NCBI GenBank assembly: GCA_947486185.1
Contig: CANKTH010000042.1
Coordinates: 1-38,611 of the forward strand
Direction: 5' to 3'
From: Deltaproteobacteria bacterium
GTDB taxonomy: Bacteria > Myxococcota_A > UBA796 > SXON01
DNA length: 38,611 nucleotides
A program made the position numbers and the translations under genes. This document shows, piece after piece, positions 6,875-17,074 of the stretch; the first letter of the stretch is position 1; each line of letters begins with the position of its first letter. A model generated the notes under the pieces. The model was not told where the DNA came from and did no database searches. It worked only from the letters and a program-made list of their open reading frames with translations.

Positions 6875-8527
6875 TCACCCGCCCAGGGTCTCTCCCGGCT
6901 CATCAAGCGAAAACCTCGCGATGTTCCCAAACATCGCGGGCGGGCCGCAGGCCAGGGTCAGCAGCGCCACCACCTTGCGCGCGTGCGCGTCCGGGTACGC
7001 GTCAAGATGTACCAATACACTGCCAAATCCGAGCGCGAGCAGGTGGCGGCGGCCCACCTCCAACTCCAGCACCGGGAGGCGCGGCGCCAGGCTCTGGACC
7101 GCGCTCCGCTCCAAGCCAATGAGGTAGCGGCTCAGTCGGTTGGACATCAAGCTGTTGGGTGAGGGGTCGTTGAGCCCGTAGGGGATCGGCGCGCCGTGCC
7201 GAAGCTGATAGAGGTTGTACCTCGCTCGTGCCAGCACGGGCACGCTGACGGGCAGGTCGAGCACCGCACGATCCGCCGGCAGATCTGCGTACGCCAGCGG
7301 CACCGTCGCGTCCGACACCGCCAGTGGCAGCTTCACCGGGGAGATCACGAGCGTCTCGAGCACGATCAGGAGCCCCAACGGCGCAGCCACCCGCCAGCGG
7401 CGCACCCCAAGCGCGGCGAGCACTGCGAGGCACAGCGCGACCAGAACCACGAACCGGTAAGGGTGGGAGATACGCGACAGCGCCGGCACCAGGTCATAGA
7501 GGCCCAAGAACGGAAGTGGAACCCAGGCTTCACCGAGCCGGACGTAACTCCCGCCGATGTACAAGAACGGCCCCAGCGTCAACACAAAGGCTGCTAGCCC
7601 GCCGACCACCCAGGGGCGGGCCCGATCGTCCCGGCTGCCCCACCACGCCGCCCCAAGCAGGGCGAACCCCAGGTAGACCACGACCAGGAGGTCTTCGTCA
7701 AAGAGCAGCTTCAGGTCGGGGAACTGCCGCGGCCCGGGATGAAAGAAGGCCAGGAAGTCCGTCATGTTGTGGCCGACCAGCGTGCGGTACACGAAATCCG
7801 GATCCCGATCGACCACCGCCCCGCTCGCGTCGAGCGTGCCCGAAAAGAGCAGCGCGACCGGGAGCACCCCGATGATCGCCACCGCCGCCCCCGGCAGGAG
7901 CGAAGGCCAGCGCCGGACTTGCCCGAGCACCATCACCAGTCCGGCGAAGCTGTTGAACAGTCCGTAATACGGGTTGGCCCACACCGAGAGGGTGAAGCTG
8001 ACGCCAACCCACACGCTCCGCCGGAGATCGGGCTCCGCGCGCCACCGAAGAAGCGACCGTAAGAAGAACGGAACGAAGCCCACGGCGAGGGTCTCGGAGA
8101 TGCCGTTGTGGAGCTGACCCAGAAGGTGTGGCGTCGCTGCGAAGGCCACCCCCGCGAGCCAGGCGCCGGCCTCGGTGACGCGGAGCTCCCGAGCCAGAAG
8201 ATACGCCGCAATCCCCGCCCACAGCACCGAGAGGAGCAGGTAGAGGTTGTAGGCCAGCACCGCGCCCCCGGTCAGCGTGACGGGGCTCAGCAGCACCGCG
8301 CCAAACATATCGATGAACCAGAGCCTTCCGCCGATCGGGTGGTTGACGAGCGGCGTGTCGAGAGGACTCCGGCCGGCGGCCAGCGCGGCCGCGACGTGCC
8401 CGTAGCCCCAGACATGGTTCCAAACGTCCGCAGCGGGGTGGCCGATCGCGAGACGTCGGAGGTCGGGGAGCACAGGCCAGGCGATCAACAGGATGTACGC
8501 CAGAAGCGCGGGGATCAACCGTCGCAA
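6875..8527 (-). CDS. Polytopic membrane protein, GT-C-like glycosyltransferase candidate
   Basis: The 550-residue protein has roughly 11-13 hydrophobic membrane segments. After the first helix comes a loop with HPAADVWNHVWGYGH, an acidic residue in the first extracytoplasmic loop as in GT-C fold transferases that use lipid-linked sugars. Other recognisable elements are AGVAFAATPHLLGQLHNG and SRISHPYRFVVLVAL, often seen in this class of unnamed multi-membrane enzymes. The C-terminal 130 residues are soluble. The start (ATG at 8527) overlaps the stop of the upstream Rsm22-like gene by 13 nt, so the two are translationally linked, though their functions look unrelated. The exact substrate cannot be told from the sequence, and a YfhO-type or DUF-family membrane protein is an alternative. 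Confidence 0.65.
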   Translation of the reverse strand: MRRLIPALLAYILLIAWPVLPDLRRLAIGHPAADVWNHVWGYGHVAAALAAGRSPLDTPLVNHPIGGRLWFIDMFGAVLLSPVTLTGGAVLAYNLYLLLSVLWAGIAAYLLARELRVTEAGAWLAGVAFAATPHLLGQLHNGISETLAVGFVPFFLRSLLRWRAEPDLRRSVWVGVSFTLSVWANPYYGLFNSFAGLVMVLGQVRRWPSLLPGAAVAIIGVLPVALLFSGTLDASGAVVDRDPDFVYRTLVGHNMTDFLAFFHPGPRQFPDLKLLFDEDLLVVVYLGFALLGAAWWGSRDDRARPWVVGGLAAFVLTLGPFLYIGGSYVRLGEAWVPLPFLGLYDLVPALSRISHPYRFVVLVALCLAVLAALGVRRWRVAAPLGLLIVLETLVISPVKLPLAVSDATVPLAYADLPADRAVLDLPVSVPVLARARYNLYQLRHGAPIPYGLNDPSPNSLMSNRLSRYLIGLERSAVQSLAPRLPVLELEVGRRHLLALGFGSVLVHLDAYPDAHARKVVALLTLACGPPAMFGNIARFSLDEPGETLGG

Positions 8528-9516
8528 GGTTCCACCGTGGTCTCAGGGGTGACCCGGAGCTCAAGCTCCGGTATCGCCACCCGGTCACCACGTTTCAGCC
8601 TATCCCAAGCTGCGTTCGCCGGGGTGCGGTGGCGCTCGAGCCGCTGCACCTTTCGGCGATCCATCGCGCCGCCCGCGAAGGCACCGCAAAGGAAAAACTC
8701 GCTCTTTCCACGGGTATCCAGTCGGTCGCTGACGACCCGGTGGGTCGCAGCGCCAGGCGCGGTGCGTCGGTCGCGCGTCAGGAGCAGGTAGCTGAAATCG
8801 AGGCTCTCTCGGGCGAGGCCTGCATAGCGCGCGACCGCCTCGACTTCGGGCTCGAGCTGCAGGAGCCGGCGTTCATGGCACCATTCACCGGGAATCGCCC
8901 GCGCCGGACAGACGCTCGTGTGGGTGCAGGGGGCCAGCGGCGGCCACGACGTCCGTAGCCGGTCGCGTACGGCGTGAAGATGCCGGCTTCGGTCGGAGAG
9001 CGCCGGTTCGACAAGCAACAGTGCGCCTGAAGGGCTGAGCCAACTCATCCAGCGATCCACCAGGTCCCCGTGCCGCTCGGCCCGCCGGAGCTGGGCCGCC
9101 TCCCCCGCGCCCGCGGGCAGCGGATCCAGCTCGGAGAGCACCTGCGAGGCGACGATCAGGTCCCACGGCCCCTCCCCCGATCGGGGCGTGAAGGCACTGG
9201 CATCCGCCACGTGTGTGACCGGCGGATCATCCAATAACGACGCTGCGATCTTGAGCGCCGCAGGGTCGCTGTCCACCAGTGTCGCGCGGGCCACGGGCAA
9301 CACGGCGTATACGCCCAGCGCGGAGGCCCCCAAGCCGGCGCCCAGGTCGAGCACGCGCAGCGGCGGGCCGGTCCACGGCAGGAGGGGCCGCAGGGCGAAC
9401 GCCACCTTGAACCGGTCCCGAGGAAGGAAAAAACCAAGACGCGCCGCCAGATCACCCGGCGCCGCCCTGCCAACGCTGTTGTAGCGTGCCGAGAGCGCCT
9501 TGACCGCGACCGCCAA
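8515..9516 (-). CDS. Rsm22/METTL17-like SAM-dependent methyltransferase, putative ribosome-assembly factor
   Basis: The 333-residue protein from a TTG at 9516 carries ALSARYNS near the N-terminus, VLDLGAGLGASALG (56-68) for SAM binding, SQVLSEL (124-130) and GALLLVEPA (164-172). The C-terminal signature PCTHTSVCP...GEWCHERR and ESLDFSYLLL is that of Rsm22. Four Cys (197, 203, 213 and 277 in FFLCG) correspond to the iron-sulfur ligands known in human METTL17. Family members bind the small ribosomal subunit during assembly. No ATG/GTG/TTG exists further upstream in frame, yet the 28 codons above the TTG read as convincing protein (RLAHLATERGWPTVFEPARL). A CTG at 9598-9600, overlapping the preceding stop as CTGA, may be the true start. 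Confidence 0.8.
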   Translation of the reverse strand: MAVAVKALSARYNSVGRAAPGDLAARLGFFLPRDRFKVAFALRPLLPWTGPPLRVLDLGAGLGASALGVYAVLPVARATLVDSDPAALKIAASLLDDPPVTHVADASAFTPRSGEGPWDLIVASQVLSELDPLPAGAGEAAQLRRAERHGDLVDRWMSWLSPSGALLLVEPALSDRSRHLHAVRDRLRTSWPPLAPCTHTSVCPARAIPGEWCHERRLLQLEPEVEAVARYAGLARESLDFSYLLLTRDRRTAPGAATHRVVSDRLDTRGKSEFFLCGAFAGGAMDRRKVQRLERHRTPANAAWDRLKRGDRVAIPELELRVTPETTVEPCDG

Positions 9517-9596
9517 CCGAGCTGGCTCAAAAACCGTCGGCCAACCCCGCTCAGTCGCGAGGTGAGCGAGGCGCGGGAGCAGCGGCCGCGGCTCGC

Positions 9597-10118
9597 TCAG
9601 GCGCGACCGCGGAGCTGCTCGACGAGCGTTTCGTCGATGTCGTCCGGATCGACGTCGAACTCATCGCGCAGCATCTGGAGCACCTCTGCGTCATCGCAGC
9701 AGCTACCGGCAACTTTGGCCGGGGGACGCAACCACGGAAAGCGCTCGGCGAGCCGCGCCTGATCCGCAGGCTCGAGCCCCACCAGGGTGGCCACCGGCGT
9801 GACCGGGAGGAGGGCGTCGGCGTGTAAGAACGCGTGAAAACCCCGCCGGCGGTCGACGGGATGCTCCAGGATGTACGTGGTGCCGTCGGCCACATCGACC
9901 GTGCAGCGCACCACCGTGCCGGGGGGAAGCAGGCAGGGGCCGCGGAGGTCAAAGCAGGTAGGGCCTGCTGGCGTGGGCGGCGAAACCACCGCGGGACCGA
10001 GCTGCCGATCCGTCTCGTCCATCAACGCGACCGTGATGCCGCGGGCGGGCCGGGAGAGCGTCACGCTCACCCGCCAGCGCTCCTGCACCCGGCCCTGCCA
10101 GTCGATACGACAGCTCAT
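9597..10118 (-). CDS. Hypothetical cytoplasmic protein, 173 residues
   Basis: Reading from ATG at 10118 (MSCRIDWQGRVQERW) to a TGA at 9597 gives 173 residues with no export signal. An upstream ATG at 10169 would overlap the divergent lipoprotein start, so the inner start is preferred. The N-terminal half has beta-strand character and Cys (CFDLRGPCLLPPGTVVRCTVD). The middle reads TTYILEHPVDRRRGFHAFLH, and the C-terminus is acidic (DEFDVDPDDIDETLVEQL) after a CC pair. I do not recognise a family. It directly precedes the Rsm22-like gene on the same strand and may be coupled to it through a CTGA overlap. Confidence 0.6.
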   Translation of the reverse strand: MSCRIDWQGRVQERWRVSVTLSRPARGITVALMDETDRQLGPAVVSPPTPAGPTCFDLRGPCLLPPGTVVRCTVDVADGTTYILEHPVDRRRGFHAFLHADALLPVTPVATLVGLEPADQARLAERFPWLRPPAKVAGSCCDDAEVLQMLRDEFDVDPDDIDETLVEQLRGRA

Positions 10119-10167
10119 CTCCACGGCATGATAGGCACGGCACGTGGGACGTCCACGGAGCACGACC

Positions 10168-10863
10168 ATGTGGTTCCTCTTTCCCCTCGCCTGCTCCCCC
10201 TCGGCCCCCCCGGCGCCGAACCCCCAGGCGCCGCCCTCCGAGCCCGCCGCTGAGCCCGCCCCAGAGACCGCTACCCGATCAGCGACGGTCACGGACAACG
10301 CCCCGCCGCAGATCACCTCGGTCACGCTGGAGCCGGAGGCGCCGACCCAGGCGGATGAGATCTACCTCACCGTCAAGGTCGAGGATCCCGAGCTCGACCC
10401 TTTGACCCCGACCTATCGCTGGTTCGTCAACGGCGAGGAGGCCGGCGAGGTCACCGGGCTGAGGTTCCCTGCCGGGCGCCTGAAACACGGCGACACGGTC
10501 CACGTCGAGATCGAGGTCGCCGACGACGGTCCGCCTGCCCGCGCGCGGACCCGCACCGTCACCATCGTCAATCGCCCCCCGGTGATCGACCCCAATTGCG
10601 CACGACCCTCCTACATCGACGGCTTCTCGATGAAGGCCGAGGACCCCGACGGAGATCCGATCATCTGGCGCACCGAGGGGCAGCCCCCGGGCTTCAGCAT
10701 CGAGAAAACCGGTATTCTACGCTATGAAGCACGCCGTGACACCCCCGCCGGCAGCTACCTCATCGGCATCATCGCGGAGGACGGGAACGGCGGTTGGTCC
10801 AGGTTGGACTTGAAGATAGACGTTGCGGCCGGCAGCGACGCGGCCAGGGCGGTGGCTCCGTGA
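10168..10863 (+). CDS. Lipoprotein with an Ig-like/cadherin-like domain
   Basis: The ATG at 10168 is preceded by CGGAG with a 7-nt spacer and gives MWFLFPLAC, a nine-residue leader with lipobox PLAC and no basic residue. A Pro/Ala/Glu-rich linker (APNPQAPPSEPAAEP) follows. A domain beginning PPQITSVTLEPEAPTQADEI contains VKVEDPELDPLTPTYRW and FVNGEEAGEV, typical of bacterial Ig-like and PKD-like modules. A second module starts at RPPVIDP (DPDGDPIIWR, GSYLIGIIAEDGNGG). The protein is probably anchored in the outer membrane facing the periplasm. The stop overlaps the GTG of the next gene (GTGA), so the two are translationally coupled. The function is unknown. Confidence 0.75.
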   Translation: MWFLFPLACSPSAPPAPNPQAPPSEPAAEPAPETATRSATVTDNAPPQITSVTLEPEAPTQADEIYLTVKVEDPELDPLTPTYRWFVNGEEAGEVTGLRFPAGRLKHGDTVHVEIEVADDGPPARARTRTVTIVNRPPVIDPNCARPSYIDGFSMKAEDPDGDPIIWRTEGQPPGFSIEKTGILRYEARRDTPAGSYLIGIIAEDGNGGWSRLDLKIDVAAGSDAARAVAP

Positions 10864-11867
10864 GCGCCGAAGCTACGACGTTGGCGCTCCTCGACCCCGC
10901 CGACGTAGCGACGGCAGAGCGCAACAAGGTGGACGAAACGCTCGCGCGGGTGCGGCTCGAGCTCATCGAGGATCCGGACAGCCCGGCCTTTGACCAGGCT
11001 TATCGGATGATGGACGGCTTCTTCGGGCCTCGGGGCGAGCTGGAGTCCCGCGAAGCGATCGCGGGCTTCGTCGCCAAGCCGCACATCGAGTACGACTGCG
11101 GTGCTATCGGGGAGTACCGTCTGCTCGCCGCGTGGCAGGGCGACACGATGGTCGGGGTGCGCGACTGTTACGTCGACGTCGACGCGGATGCCGGCGTCTG
11201 TCTGGTCGCCCTCTCCCACTCCTACGTCGTGCCCGATGAGCGCCGGAGCGGGCTGGCTGCGGTGCTCCGCGCGGTCGCCGCGAGCATCGGCCGACGGGTG
11301 CTGACCGAGCGCGGGCTCGTCGGCGATCGGGCACCTGAGCTGCTCGTAGCCGCCGAGATGGACCCCGTAGACCCGATGGATCCGATCACGATCGTGCGGC
11401 TCCTCGCCTACGGACGCTCGGGCTTCTCGGTGCTGGACCCCCGGCGACTCCCCTATTCGCAGCCCGATTTTCGGATGCCAGAGGGCGCCGCGCACACGGC
11501 GCTGCCGCTCCTCCCGGTGGTCCGGTGGGTGGGCCATCCGGACCCCAGGAGTCTCCCCGCATCGGTAGCTGCTGCCTTTCCCCGCCTCTTTCACGCCGCT
11601 CACAGGATCCACCTGCCGCGAGCCTGGGTGGATCCGTCCGAGTCCCACGCGCTTCGCGCCCTGTCGCGGATCGACGGGCCAGTGCCGGTGCTGCCGCTGC
11701 CCCAGAGCAGCGAGGACGACCAGATCCTGCGACTGGCGCCGCTCTTACGAAGCCTGGTCCTTCCGCTCTATCCGCGTCACCTCCAGGGCGAACGCGCGAC
11801 CTTCGACGCGCACCACGAAGAAGCGGCGTGCCTCCTGCGAACCTGGCAGGCGACGCGCCGCAACTGA
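10860..11867 (+). CDS. GNAT-fold acetyltransferase-like protein
   Basis: The GTG at 10860 overlaps the preceding stop by 4 nt and yields 335 residues with no signal peptide. The central part (VALSHSYVVPDERRSG, then LAAVLRAVA) resembles GNAT motif A, where V-P-x-x-R-x-x-G contacts the acetyl-CoA pyrophosphate. It is preceded by strands such as YRLLAAWQGDTMVGVRDCYV, as in the N-terminal half of the fold. The second half (RIHLPRAWVDPSESHALRAL) is unfamiliar and may be a family-specific extension. An acetyl-group transfer role is inferred from this motif alone. It forms an apparent two-gene unit with the Ig-like lipoprotein, which is an odd pairing. Confidence 0.55.
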   Translation: MSAEATTLALLDPADVATAERNKVDETLARVRLELIEDPDSPAFDQAYRMMDGFFGPRGELESREAIAGFVAKPHIEYDCGAIGEYRLLAAWQGDTMVGVRDCYVDVDADAGVCLVALSHSYVVPDERRSGLAAVLRAVAASIGRRVLTERGLVGDRAPELLVAAEMDPVDPMDPITIVRLLAYGRSGFSVLDPRRLPYSQPDFRMPEGAAHTALPLLPVVRWVGHPDPRSLPASVAAAFPRLFHAAHRIHLPRAWVDPSESHALRALSRIDGPVPVLPLPQSSEDDQILRLAPLLRSLVLPLYPRHLQGERATFDAHHEEAACLLRTWQATRRN

Positions 11868-11925
11868 GGAGCGGGGCGCCCGGGCGAAAGTCTTGGAGAC
11901 GTCGCGCCCGGGACCATACGATGGC

Positions 11926-12564
11926 CTAGCGCGAACCGCCGGTCGTGGCCTTGCCGCCGCCGCCGCCCTTGCCGTCGCCCTTGCCAGCACCGCCACCGCC
12001 GCCGCCCTTGCCGTCACCGCCGCCCTTACCGCCGGCGGCCTTGCCGTCACCGCCGCGGCTTCCGCCGGTGGTACCGCCCTTCTCGGCCTCGGCGGCTGGC
12101 GCCTCGGTCTTGACGGAGCCGCCGACCGACACGACCTCGCGGGGCTCGGTGCCCGTTGCCGGGGCCGGGGCCGCTTCGCCGCCGCCAACCGAGACGGGGG
12201 GCGCGCCGGGGCCGCCGGGTGCACCCGCGGGACCAGGAGCCGGGGCCGGGGCCGCCGCCGCCGCCGCACCACCACAGTTGGTCGGCACCACCGCCGCCTT
12301 ACAGGCGGCCGCGAGGCCAGCCTTACCCGCTTCGGTGGCCGCGGCGCCCAACCAGGCGTCCTTCATGGTCTTGAGCGCCGTCTCGGCCGAGGTCTTGGCC
12401 TCGGCGGGCATCTGCGCCACACACTCTTCGTACTTCTTGATGAATTCATCACACTCGGGCACGCCGATGGAACCATCGGTCGGCACGGAGGTGGTCTCGC
12501 TGCCACCGCAGGCGAGGGCGAAGCCGAGGGAGAGAGAGGCGACGGAAAGGTAGGTGAATTTCAT
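11926..12564 (-). CDS. Lipoprotein with a Cys-containing helical domain and a Gly/Lys-rich tail
   Basis: The ATG at 12564 gives a conventional lipoprotein signal (MKFTYLSVASLSLGFALAC) with Cys at residue 19. A short helical domain follows, with ECDEFIKKYEECVAQMPAEA and a later LAAACKAAVVPTNC, where paired Cys suggest disulfides; similar small domains occur in many myxobacterial lipoproteins of unknown role. An Ala/Pro/Gly linker then leads to a C-terminal tail dominated by Gly, Asp and Lys (units such as KGGGDGKGGG). The tail is low complexity and probably disordered, perhaps binding cell-wall or envelope polymers. The gene is divergent from EF-G across a 239-nt gap in which I see no confident promoter. 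No function is known. Confidence 0.72.
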   Translation of the reverse strand: MKFTYLSVASLSLGFALACGGSETTSVPTDGSIGVPECDEFIKKYEECVAQMPAEAKTSAETALKTMKDAWLGAAATEAGKAGLAAACKAAVVPTNCGGAAAAAAPAPAPGPAGAPGGPGAPPVSVGGGEAAPAPATGTEPREVVSVGGSVKTEAPAAEAEKGGTTGGSRGGDGKAAGGKGGGDGKGGGGGGAGKGDGKGGGGGKATTGGSR

Positions 12565-12803
12565 GAAATCCTCTGGCAATCGGGAGGGGGTCCCGAGGCG
12601 GCAGCGAGGGTAGCCCGCGCGGCCCGGGAGATCAAGGGGGGTGGACACCTTGCAGGATCGATCCAGGCGAGGTAACAGCGGCCCTCTTTGTGGGGGGCGG
12701 TGTGCCCCTCTGGTAATCTTGCCCCTGATTTTGGTTTGAACCTACGTTTTGAGACGGTGCGGCACCCGCCGCCGGTTCGAGCCCGTCTTCCTGGAGACCC
12801 GTC

Positions 12804-14875
<2,072 letters not shown>

Positions 14876-14879
<4 letters not shown>

Positions 14880-16159
14880 ACAGCGCGCGAGGAGGCCTCG
14901 GCGCCCGGCCTGAAGATCGTTCGGGCCTTCGGGCGCTCACTGCCGCAATCCACGGAGGGCTGCGCGCCGGCGAGATCGGCGGCATCCGCGCGGCCGGTGG
15001 TGTCGGAAAGAGCTCCTTGTTGGTGCACCTTGGCCTCGACGCGCTCCAACGAGGCGACGTGGTGCTCCACCTCGCCGCCGCCGAGCGGAGCCTCACCCCG
15101 AGCCCGGGCGTCGGGCCCGTGCTGGCCGCGGTGCGCGAGCTCTACGACACCATCCTCGGGGGTCAACACCCGGGCTGGCGCACCGCCGACCGCGCCGCAT
15201 TCCTCGTGGCGGTGGAGCGCTCCCGCTTCATCGCGCCCTTGTCCGAGCCAGTGACCGCCGCGCAGGTCCTGGCCGTGCTCACCCGCTTCCGCGCGCTCCT
15301 CGACGTCACCCCCAGCCTCGTGCTGGTCGATGGCTGGGATGCCTCCGCCGACACCCTCGGCGAGCTTCGTGAGACGCTCCGCACCTTCGGCTCGTGCCTT
15401 TGGGCCGCCGGGGCGTCCACCGCGGGATCGCAGGGCGACCTCCTGGACGTCGCGCTGGAGCTCCGCCCCGACGGAGGGCAGGTTCAGGCCTACGTGCTCC
15501 ATGATCGCGGGCAGCCGCTCGGTGGCCCGGTGCCGCTGGAGCGGAATCTCGCCCGAACCGACCGCCCGCTGACCGACGAGCCGCGCCCCGGAGCCAGCGG
15601 TTGTGTGCTCTACTCGGGCGGCGCCGCGGGCACTGAGGCAGCGTTCGGGCAAGCCGCCGAACGATTCGGGGTCAACGAGGTGAACTACACGTTTGACGGC
15701 CACGTGCAGGTGCGGAGCCGCGGCGCACATCCTCTGACGGAAGCCGAGCTCGAAGCCGGAGATGTGTCGCTGTCCTTCGTCGCGCACCGGCTCAAGCGTG
15801 ACTACGGCGAAGGCAACATGTTGCGGCGCGTACTGCAGAGTCTGTGGCACCAGGTGGGGGAGGCCCAGGAGGTCTTTGTCATCGGCACGATCCAGCCCGA
15901 CGGCACCGTCACCGGCGGCACTGGCTGGGCCGCCGAGCTCGCCCGCATGTGGCACCGGCGCCTTTGGGTGTTCGATCAGGAAAAAGGTTCTTGGTACACC
16001 TGGATCGAGCCTACGGGCGCTCCGGAGGGCCCGTCGGGGTGGGTACCGGGGGTCGCTGAGATCTCCGCAGCGCGTTTCTGCGGCACGGGCACGCGCTACC
16101 TGCAGAAGAGCGGCGCGGAGGCGATTGCAGCCTTGTTCGAGCGCGCTTTCGGCCGGTGA
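14876..16159 (+). CDS. P-loop (RecA/KaiC-like) ATPase fused to a SLOG/DprA-like Rossmann domain
   Basis: The GTG at 14876 overlaps the EF-G stop, and the TGA at 16157-16159 overlaps the recombinase start. Residues 15-230 form a P-loop domain: [20 protein letters not shown] (25-47), with Walker A AAGGVGKS in which the first Gly is Ala, and Walker [11 protein letters not shown] (147-156), as in RecA/RadA/KaiC-type ATPases. Residues 240-427 look like a SLOG-family nucleotide-binding fold: [15 protein letters not shown] (243-257), [12 protein letters not shown] (265-276), [20 protein letters not shown] (332-351), [16 protein letters not shown] (361-376) and [15 protein letters not shown] (403-417). 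SLOG domains include DprA and enzymes that bind or make nucleotide-derived signals. This fusion is unfamiliar to me. Its function cannot be named, although DNA processing or ligand-sensed ATPase switching are possible. Confidence 0.72.
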
Positions 16160-17031
16160 AGCTGGTCGACGCCTTCCTGGACAGCATACGCGCCGAACGC
16201 GCCGCGTCACCCCATACGCAACGCGCCTACCGCACGGACCTCGAAGACCTGGCCGCCAGCCTCAGCGAGCAGAACGGCAGCCCTGACGCTCCGTTCGTCT
16301 CCGCCACGACGCTCCAGCTCCGTGCCTGGCTCGCCCGCGGGGGAGCTCCCGCTTCGGTGGCGCGCAGGATCTCATGTGTACGCAGCTTTTACCGGTGGGC
16401 GGCGCGGGAGGGGCTGGTATCGCACAATCCCGCCGAGCGGCTTCGGTCGCCCCGCGTCCACGCGCCCCTGCCGCGGGTACCCCACCCCGAAGATCTGGGC
16501 CAGCTCGCCGACGATCCACACGGCAGTGGTTGGAGAAAGTTTAGGAACAAGGTTGTTTTTGAACTGGGATGGGGCGCCGGACTCCGCGTGTCCGAGCTCA
16601 GGGGCCTCGACGTCGCCGACCTCGACCTGGAGCGCGGCGAGCTCCGGGTTCGCCAGGGTAAAGGTGGGAAGGACCGGCTCGTGCCTATCGGCCCCCCTGC
16701 CGTGGAGGCCGCGCGTGCGTGGATAGCGGCCGCCGATCTCAAAGCAGGTCCTGTCTTCCAGAACGGGCGTGGCGGCAGGTTGACGGTGCGGGCGCTCTAC
16801 GACGTGGTGCGCCAGACCGGACTCGATCACGGTGTAAGTAGCCTTCACCCTCACCAACTTCGGCACGCCTTCGCGACCCACCTCATCGGCGCGGGCGCCG
16901 ATCTGCGTTCGACCCAGGAGATGCTCGGGCACGCGTCCGTCTCCACGACCCAACGATACGCCAAGGTCGACCTGGTGGAGCTGGAGCTGGTGTACCGGAG
17001 CGCCCATCCCCACGCGCGCCGAGGGAGCTGA
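16156..17031 (+). CDS. Tyrosine recombinase, XerC/XerD family
   Basis: The 291-residue length is standard for Xer recombinases. Residues 1-95 are the SAM-like core-binding domain (FLDSIRAERAASPHTQRAYR), and residues 105-285 the catalytic domain. The full active site is present: R144 (GLRVSEL), K172 (GKGGKDR), H233 and R236 (HPHQLRH), H259 (LGHAS) and Y268 (STTQRYAKV). These enzymes resolve chromosome dimers at dif or integrate mobile DNA; the compact size and intact motifs favour a housekeeping Xer. The GTG start overlaps the ATPase-SLOG stop by 4 nt, making it the third gene of a tightly coupled EF-G set. No attachment-site repeats are evident nearby. Confidence 0.9.
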   Translation: MKLVDAFLDSIRAERAASPHTQRAYRTDLEDLAASLSEQNGSPDAPFVSATTLQLRAWLARGGAPASVARRISCVRSFYRWAAREGLVSHNPAERLRSPRVHAPLPRVPHPEDLGQLADDPHGSGWRKFRNKVVFELGWGAGLRVSELRGLDVADLDLERGELRVRQGKGGKDRLVPIGPPAVEAARAWIAAADLKAGPVFQNGRGGRLTVRALYDVVRQTGLDHGVSSLHPHQLRHAFATHLIGAGADLRSTQEMLGHASVSTTQRYAKVDLVELELVYRSAHPHARRGS

Positions 17032-17074
17032 CGCAGGCACCCCGCCGATAGGCTACGCTCTCGCGAGGAGACCT

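Noticed and set aside
10118..10325. Longer N-terminus of the hypothetical protein starting at 10325
   Set aside because: It would overlap the divergent lipoprotein's signal peptide and add Gly/Ala-rich shadow sequence; the ATG at 10118 avoids this.
12565..12803. Promoter elements in front of EF-G
   Set aside because: Only weak matches (for example TTGCCC and CTACGT 17 nt apart) were seen, not better than chance in this sequence.
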